From Rhizoctonia solani (taxonomy: Eukaryota > Basidiomycota > Agaricomycetes > Cantharellales > Ceratobasidiaceae): 64,000 bases of DNA. Positions 57,768 through 64,000 of the stretch are shown piece after piece (position 1 is the stretch's first letter; each line of letters begins with the position of its first letter). A program made the translations under genes and the position numbers. The notes beneath the pieces were generated by a model. It did not search any database, was not told the DNA's origin, and was given only the letters and a program-made list of their open reading frames with translations. The DNA is taken from contig NC_057385.1 of assembly GCF_016906535.1 (NCBI RefSeq), forward strand, positions 1,984,001-2,048,000. The letters run 5' to 3'.

Positions 57768-60700
57768 ATGAATCGGAAGCTCGAGCCCCTTCCGCCCGAG
57801 TCTGATTTCCGCACGTCGTTAATTATGCCCAGGTGCGCCAATACATTTTTCCTGAAACCTTTGTAGGATATAAGGGTCGGCTTACGGAGCCTGTTGATGT
57901 TTTCAGCCTGTCTCGCCGCTTTACCTTGCTTCGCGGCCAGAACGGTGAGCCGCTGTCGATCGACGACGTTCGAACTCGCCTTGCCAATCAACGAGCCAAC
58001 GGCCACGTCAACCAAGTCACCGAGGAAGAGGAGGAAATCATGATTGACGCTCTTATCCGAGCACACAGTATTGATCCTTCTGCTGCCAGTGCGAGCGATA
58101 GCGATGGCTATACTACTGCTACTGCCAACGACGGCTATTCGACTGCCAACACCAACACCAACGACTCGTATTCGGGCTACGATTCGCCCCAGTCGTACCG
58201 TGGGTATGTACGTCCAGCAGCGAGGAGCATGGTGTCTGCCAATCCCCCGCCAAAGCGCAAAGTCACACTCTCTACCCCCAGTGTACCCGCTCGTGACGGC
58301 CCCATGTTCGATGCAAAGCAGGGGAATGGGGATGTAGTGAATGGCACGCAGTTCGATACATACCTCTCCAACTCGTCGTTTTCCCCGGCCCAGATCCGTC
58401 GCGCCTCACTTGCTCTTCAAGATGCGATCCAAGAATATGAAGAAGAAGAGGAGGACGAAAAGATACTCGCACCTCGTAGGGGAGATCAGCACCAGCGGGA
58501 ACACGAGTCGGTGAGCCTCATTCCTGTTATATACCCTCTCAGGCACTCATTGTTGTTCCTATCCAGCACGCGGGCGACAGCCCAGTCGGATATGGCGAGG
58601 CAATCGCGTGGTCAAATGACCAACCCAAGCACATGCACCACGATTCTCCTGGCTCTACCGCGGTCGCACCCTACCACCCCACTGGTACATCCTCTCCAGT
58701 TTACAGGATGGATACCGTCAATCGTTTGCCTGGTTACGTCCCTGGGATGCATAGACCCATTACTCCGCGTGACTCGGGAGTCGATACAGACACTAATACT
58801 GGTACATCAACTCCCCAACCTGTGTCCAACGCGAGCACGACGTATGAGTACGGCTCGAATGTTTCATCTCCCAGTCGAACGGAGCGTACGTTACCACAGA
58901 GCATTCTGAACAAGCGTGCATCTACTACTAGCCCGCCTTTGCGTACCCGACCTCGCGAATTGAGTAATTCGGACCAGTATGATGGCGGTGGCTCGTCGAG
59001 CGATACCACACAAGTACCTCTAAAGTCGGCACTTTCGGATAAGCGTCGGCCTACATCCCCTCTCGTCGACTCGGCATACCAATCCGCTATCCGGGCTGGC
59101 ACGCCGTCAAATTATTTGATGGATACATGGTCGCCTACAACACTTTCATTTGCCGCTCATTCCCTTCCCAGGGGGCCAATTCAGGCTCTTTGAGGGGCAG
59201 TCATATGCGCGAAATTAGCAACAGCAATAGTGGATTGGATTCTTCAGACACATATTACTCAAATCAACCTCAGTCCCGCTCCCTTGCTTCCCCCTCGCTA
59301 CCTGATTCGCCTACTATAAATGGTAGTGGCTTGGCAAATATTGCAAGTTCACTGAATGGAGCCACCACCAACGTAATCGTTGATGAGCCTGTCCACCGTA
59401 CCTCTACCCCTCGCCTCTCTACTCTGGAGAATGGGCATGCCTCGCGTGGCATGCGCCCTTACTCTCCTCACACGCGCACTGGAACCCCTAACGCTAATAC
59501 TCGACGAACGGGTGGCCACTCCAGGAATGGTTCGCTCGCAGATACGACTATATCTGCTGGGCGCCGTTCGCCCAGGGCCTCCCAGGCTCATTCGTCGTCC
59601 TCTGCAACGCGCCCGAACCCACTCATGATGTCGCCCATGCTCAATTCATCTCGGTCTTCACTGGCTTCCACGGGCTCGAGCTATCACTCCTGGGACGAAG
59701 ACCAACTCGGTGGGAAAAAGCCTCATAAACGTGGCGTTAGCGTGTTTATTGACAGCGATAGCGCACCATGGAAGAAGTCACGAAGCGGGATTGATGCCGA
59801 CCTTGAGATGGAAAGTGCCCCTGCGCCGGAGCACATGAGGGATGTTTTGGCCGGACTGTCGATGCAAGACTTGATCGCAGTCCAGAACAAGTTGGTTTCG
59901 GTTGCTGTCAAGAAACGAGTGAGTGTGCCCGGCGTGAGGCCGCTCTCTGGCCCTAGAAGGAGGCGGGCATCGGCTGGGCAGTCGGTCGCGTCTTTGGCGA
60001 CTCCCACAGAACCAGAAGTGAGTTCAGAATGGATGATGACTGGTATGCGACTCATGCTTGCCCCAGATTGCGTCGCCTGCTAGAGTAGCTAGCCCTCTTT
60101 TGGGTGCCCAAACGCCCCCTCCCAATCCCATCCTCACGCCACCTCCTCCTGCCACTCCACCAATGACCAAGTCCGCAGAGGATCAAGCAAAGAAGGCCAA
60201 TGCGCTCTTGCATGCCATGATGGACAGCATCGAATCGTCGCCTCACAAAATGACCACACCACCCACGACGGCCCCATCCTCTGTGCCATCACCCTCTCCT
60301 CAACCTCAGGCGCTCGCTCCGCAGACTAGCTTCTCGTCAGAGGAGCCCCAATCGGTTACTCCGCCAACCCCAGAAGAAGAACCTATAACGCCAGATACAC
60401 CTGTGCCGGACCAAGATCAACGGCAAAAGGCACTTGCCGATGCCTTGTTTGGGAGTGACTCTGATGCAACGGTCAAGGACCCCAACCCTGGGTTCGGGCG
60501 AAGCCAGAGCCTACGGGCCTTTGCGATGCCGCCGGTGTCCTCCTCTCCTCCTCCGGACGCCGATGTTTCCCCAGCACAAAGCAAGTCGACACAAGATGAC
60601 TCGTCGTTGGCGGAGGAAATTGAGCGACGGGCAATGGCCGCTACGGCTGCGCTCAAGAGCGCGTCGACTCCCCGCTTGAACGACGGAACCAATGGGCGCA

Positions 60701-62780
60701 AAGCAGGCAAAAAGGTCAATCCGAGGCAGATTTCGAGCCCGCAGTTGGTTTCTGCTACGACGAGTGTGGATACCATGGGACTTGCTGCTGCTGCCGCCGC
60801 CGCAGGATCCAACCCGTCCACCCCACAGCAGACCGCTCAGACGTCGTTACCGCATACCCAGTCCAAGCTTAGCCAAAGGATCAAGAAGTTTACGGGTAAC
60901 TTGAGGCCGCGCGCACCAATTCCGACAGGAGAGGAGATTTCACCATACGTGGTTGATGTGTCGACGCCCCCCAGCACCGAGCCAACGCAACTGAACTTGG
61001 GCAATCGTCTGCCCTCTGGGCCTACAGCCACAGCTTCACGAGTGCCATCTAATCCGGAGCCTAAATCCGCCCCACCTACCACCGAGTCTCCTATTAACAC
61101 TCCATCGACCCCCGACGGCTCTGCACAATCCTCAGGTGGAACGCCTACCTCTACTCAGCCCCGTCTTCGTGGTTTTATGGCTAGGCTACGCAAAGGTCGC
61201 AAAGATTCGACCGTGGGTACTGGCGAGAAACCCCGTGCTCCTTCACCACTAGGACCAAACAACCTAAAGCCAATTCCAGCTCCGCCACATATTCCAGCAG
61301 CCATGCTCAAGCTCCAGCCAGTGCCTATGCCTGAGAATATGAGCACGAGCTCGTTGGGTGGATCGGCCACGGGCATAGAGGCACCTCCGCCCCCTCCACC
61401 GCCTCTATCTGCACCGCAATCAGCACCTGCAGATATGAGTACCGGGTCCATTCATACGCCGGCCTCATCTCAGCAAGTAGACGAAGAAGCTCTTCGTCGA
61501 CTGTACGATGCTGCATCACAACTAGGCTTGGACCATTCTGCGATCAACGATATCCTTGTGCGATCCCAGTCGACTTCGTCTCGATCAACTGGTTGGACTC
61601 AGGCTTCTCCTATGACACCTACTTCCCACACAATCGACGCAGCGCCTGCCCCTTCTTTGCCCTCAGTTCTGGAGCGATCCATGTCAGTAACTACACCCAA
61701 ACCACCACGCCCAAACCCTGCGCTCGGCCGTCAACTATCATTAAAACCTTACAATGGTCTACCGCTCCGCCCTACTCCTTCTCAAGAGGAATCGACACCA
61801 CGCGCGAGCGTTGTGCGCCGTACTGTCATTTTCCCAACTCCACCCGGGCGTGCATCGTCTGAAATGAGCCGACGACCTTCGTCCAGACACAGACGCAATC
61901 GTTCCGGATCGGTCCATTCGAACAAATCGTCGGTGCAGGACCGAACTCCTACGCCTCCTCCCTCCCGTGCGCCTATTAACAAGCGATTTTCGAAGGACGC
62001 TTCTCCACCCGTGCCTCAACTACCCAACGGGATTGAAGGGAGCGTAACTTCAACGCTCCAGGTTCCCAGGTCCGGCTCTGCGTTCAGTGTCAACAACTAC
62101 GATTCTTTGTGAGCATATTTAGACGGCTGTGTGAACATTGACTGATAGCATGATCATAGCTACGATATGTATGCAGAGGATTCTGAGGAACAACAGCCAG
62201 TGGGGTCTGCCGTCGAAGTATTGGAATTGTCGGATGGACAAATTGTTTGGTAAATGATCCATCTCACTATTATGAGATTGCCTATTCACATATTTTCAGG
62301 TCTGTTGTCGACGGCCTGCGATCCACAGATGACGATGAAGGAGATGACACGTTCGCTCAACTGAACCGAACCTCCGAGTATTCGGTAAACGAAACCCAGC
62401 AGCTCAGGTTCCGCGAACATCAACGTTCTGCCTCGAAGACGTCCACATCCAAAGCCAGCAACGAACTTACGCCTAAACGTCCTGAGACGCGAGTGTTTGT
62501 CAGCAACGCCGGGGATATTGGCACACTCCTTGACTCGCTCACCAAAAGTTATGAAGCTGGCCAATTTAACATTGTTCCAGGCGTTCCAGGAGCCTTGGGT
62601 CATCTTCGACCTATCTCCGGGTCAGCTTCTGGCCCGAATCAATCTGGATCCCTCTCTGTTCAATCAGGCTCAATCTCAGCCAACTCGTTTGGTAGTTCTT
62701 TTAATTCGGATGGCGATTATACGCTTGAGGAACGTCTTGATCAAATGATCACTTCCAGCCGAAGGCGTGCCGGTCTTTGA
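57768..62780 (+). CDS. Large Ser/Pro-rich scaffold-like protein with conserved ends
   Basis: Product of roughly 1,500 residues. Exon 1 (57768-57832) reads MNRKLEPLPPESDFRTSLIM; an intron at 57833-57906 joins it to SLSRRFTLLRGQNGEPLSID, then VNQVTEEEEEIMIDALIRAH. This N-terminal block looks conserved and folded, unlike what follows. A long disordered Ser/Pro/Thr-rich region spans about 58080-62000, with a short helical block GLSMQDLIAVQNKLVSVAVK near 59850, an Ala run, a Pro run and a basic patch RLRGFMARLRKGRKDS. A second conserved-looking block lies at the end: VEVLELSDGQIVW-SVVDGL, TRVFVSNAGDIGTLLDSLTK and EAGQFNIVPGVPG. The layout suits a polarity or signalling scaffold, but I do not recognise the orthologue. 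No frame break seen. Confidence 0.75.
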
Positions 62781-63175
62781 ACATCTCACACCTTTCTTTC
62801 TTTCTTTCAGCCCGTCTACTATGCTGTAATCCCTTTATTGATTTTTTTTGGTTCGTTTGTTTTCTGCACCAGCCACTGCACTTGACTGTCACTATGTTTT
62901 TCTCTTCACTTTTTAGTATGTATGTGAGGACTGGGTTATTGAGAAAAAGTCTGAAATATAATAGTTCCTTTTAGCTAAGCTACAACCTATACAGGCGAAA
63001 TTACATATGGTATTACTGCGCGCACGAGGGATATGCACTCCTTAATTATACATTTTTCTTCCCTCCTAAAAACCCGATATTATGATTACTCGTCATTGTT
63101 CTGTCAAAGCGGTTACGGACCATGAAGTGCGATCCAACGAATGAGAGTAAGAGAAAGGATTGAAGTAAGCATCAG
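62781..63175. other. Intergenic between convergent genes
   Basis: T-rich just after the scaffold gene stop, including a TTTC tandem run at 62792-62809. Probably 3' UTRs of the two facing genes. No gene recognised. Confidence 0.35.
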
Positions 63176-64000
63176 CTAGAATAGGGGGAAAATGTCAACA
63201 CAATGCAACAGTACAGTTTCAGACAGTCGCACGTTATCGTCTTCTTTGTACCAATAGCGCATAACAGCATACAGTGGTCCGATGCTCGAAGGTTGGGGCA
63301 TATCGTACAACTCGAACGAGGCTATGACCGTCCCATCTGCATTGTGCAGCTGCACGTTTTCAAACAGATTATGAACGGAATGGCGTGGCTATACGGAATT
63401 TACGTACCCGGTACATATTATTAAACAGTTCATCCTGTCTCCATTCAAATACTCGCTGGTCTTGGGGGTCCAGAATCATAAACTGACGAGAACTAACAAG
63501 TGTATTAATTTGGGAGAGGTGGTAACCCCGTCGGACGAAGGGGTTCCTCACCGAAACGCCGAGCCTCTCTGAACGAGCTCAGACATGGGAACCTCCATGT
63601 TCCCGATTGTCGCCAACCCGAGATGATTCACAGAGGTCCAGTCGAGCCTACAGACAGGACCGATAAGAGCCAGCGAATGACGTTTCAAGTTTGGCTACAC
63701 GAACCAAGCAACCTCTTCTTCGCGGCTAGATTGATCGACGCCTTTGAAGACTATTGTGCGTGTAGCGTTGTGATATGCCATAGTTGTAGCCTATCTCCCC
63801 CCGCCCCCATCCCCCCCATAACTAAGCTCGAGGCAGAGCACGAGACGGCACGGAATGTCGGACGCACCAAACGCCAAAACACCGGTTGGGCACCCTCGTA
63901 GCCGATAACGCCCGAGTCGCGAGGGTCGGGAGACGTCCAGTACAAGTCATTCGAAGGGTGGTTAGACCCAATCCCACCTGGAGATGGTGTAGAAACTATG
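63176..64000 (-). CDS. Tubby-like/DUF6593-type domain protein, 5' truncated by window
   Basis: The gene enters from beyond 64000. After splicing the product reads LYWTSPDPRDSGVIGYEGAQ, PVFWRL, then FKGVDQSSREEEVAW, LATIGNMEVPMSELVQRGSA, FRFMILDPQDQRVFEWRQDE, MYRLHNADGTVIASFELYDM and YAVMRYWYKEDDNVRLSETV, ending CVDIFPLF. The order (strand pair, a W.. core with GN, a MS..L.RG segment, DPDG..W.W-like, L.D.dG..IA.y) fits the fungal DUF6593 domain, a tubby C-terminal-like barrel common in multicopy families of mushrooms and relatives. Function is unknown. Introns near 63375-63415 and 63480-63560 were used. Confidence 0.7.

Noticed and set aside
1..64000. CRISPR arrays, rRNA, tRNA genes or complete transposons.
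   Set aside because: No regular spaced repeats, no tRNA-like B-box with a matching fold, and no transposase or reverse transcriptase motifs were found by reading.

Overview
The window reads as nuclear DNA of a filamentous basidiomycete. Genes sit on both strands, are cut by many short introns (mostly about 45-75 nt, GT..AG), have short intergenic gaps, and include fungal types such as an NRPS-like A-T-R enzyme, Ssb-type Hsp70, a Rsp5-type WW-HECT ligase and a tubby-like/DUF6593-type protein. Gene content and style suggest an Agaricomycete, perhaps near Rhizoctonia/Ceratobasidium; that placement is inference from memory of gene style. No tRNA, rRNA, CRISPR array or intact transposon was recognised.

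Layout: 0-9 kb holds the 3' part of an NRPS-like adenylate-forming reductase (-), SSB Hsp70 (-), mitoribosomal uS2m (+) and TRP2 (-). 10-24 kb holds an arrestin-like protein (-), an SLC35F6-like transporter (+), two small genes hidden among many introns (CBP4-like + and MOG1 -), NDC80 (-), ceramide glucosyltransferase (+) and a UCH deubiquitinase (+). 24-41 kb holds an M1 aminopeptidase (-), FMP25 (-), the complex I 24 kDa subunit (+), two uncharacterised genes, an AT-hook protein (+), a secreted barwin/expansin-like protein (-) and a small Cys/His protein (+). 41-49 kb holds a mitochondrial GGQ release factor (-), two adjacent helical proteins of unknown function that look like paralogues (-), MZM1 (-) and an SDR (+). 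49-64 kb holds the mRNA cap methyltransferase (+), RSP5 (-), a bestrophin-like channel (+), a roughly 1,500-residue disordered protein (+) and the 3' part of a DUF6593-like gene (-).

Most genes are housekeeping. A mitochondrial theme stands out: three complex III assembly factors (CBP4, FMP25, MZM1), a complex I subunit, uS2m and a release factor. FMP25 and the complex I subunit share a 178-bp divergent promoter. The most unusual protein-level signal is the adjacent pair of helical proteins at 42.7-46.3 kb, one with an internal duplication. A caution: RSP5 carries five apparent single-base deletions, all shifting the frame the same way, and three other genes show the same pattern. Consensus-sequence errors are the likeliest cause, so frame breaks here should not be read as pseudogenes without read-level checks.
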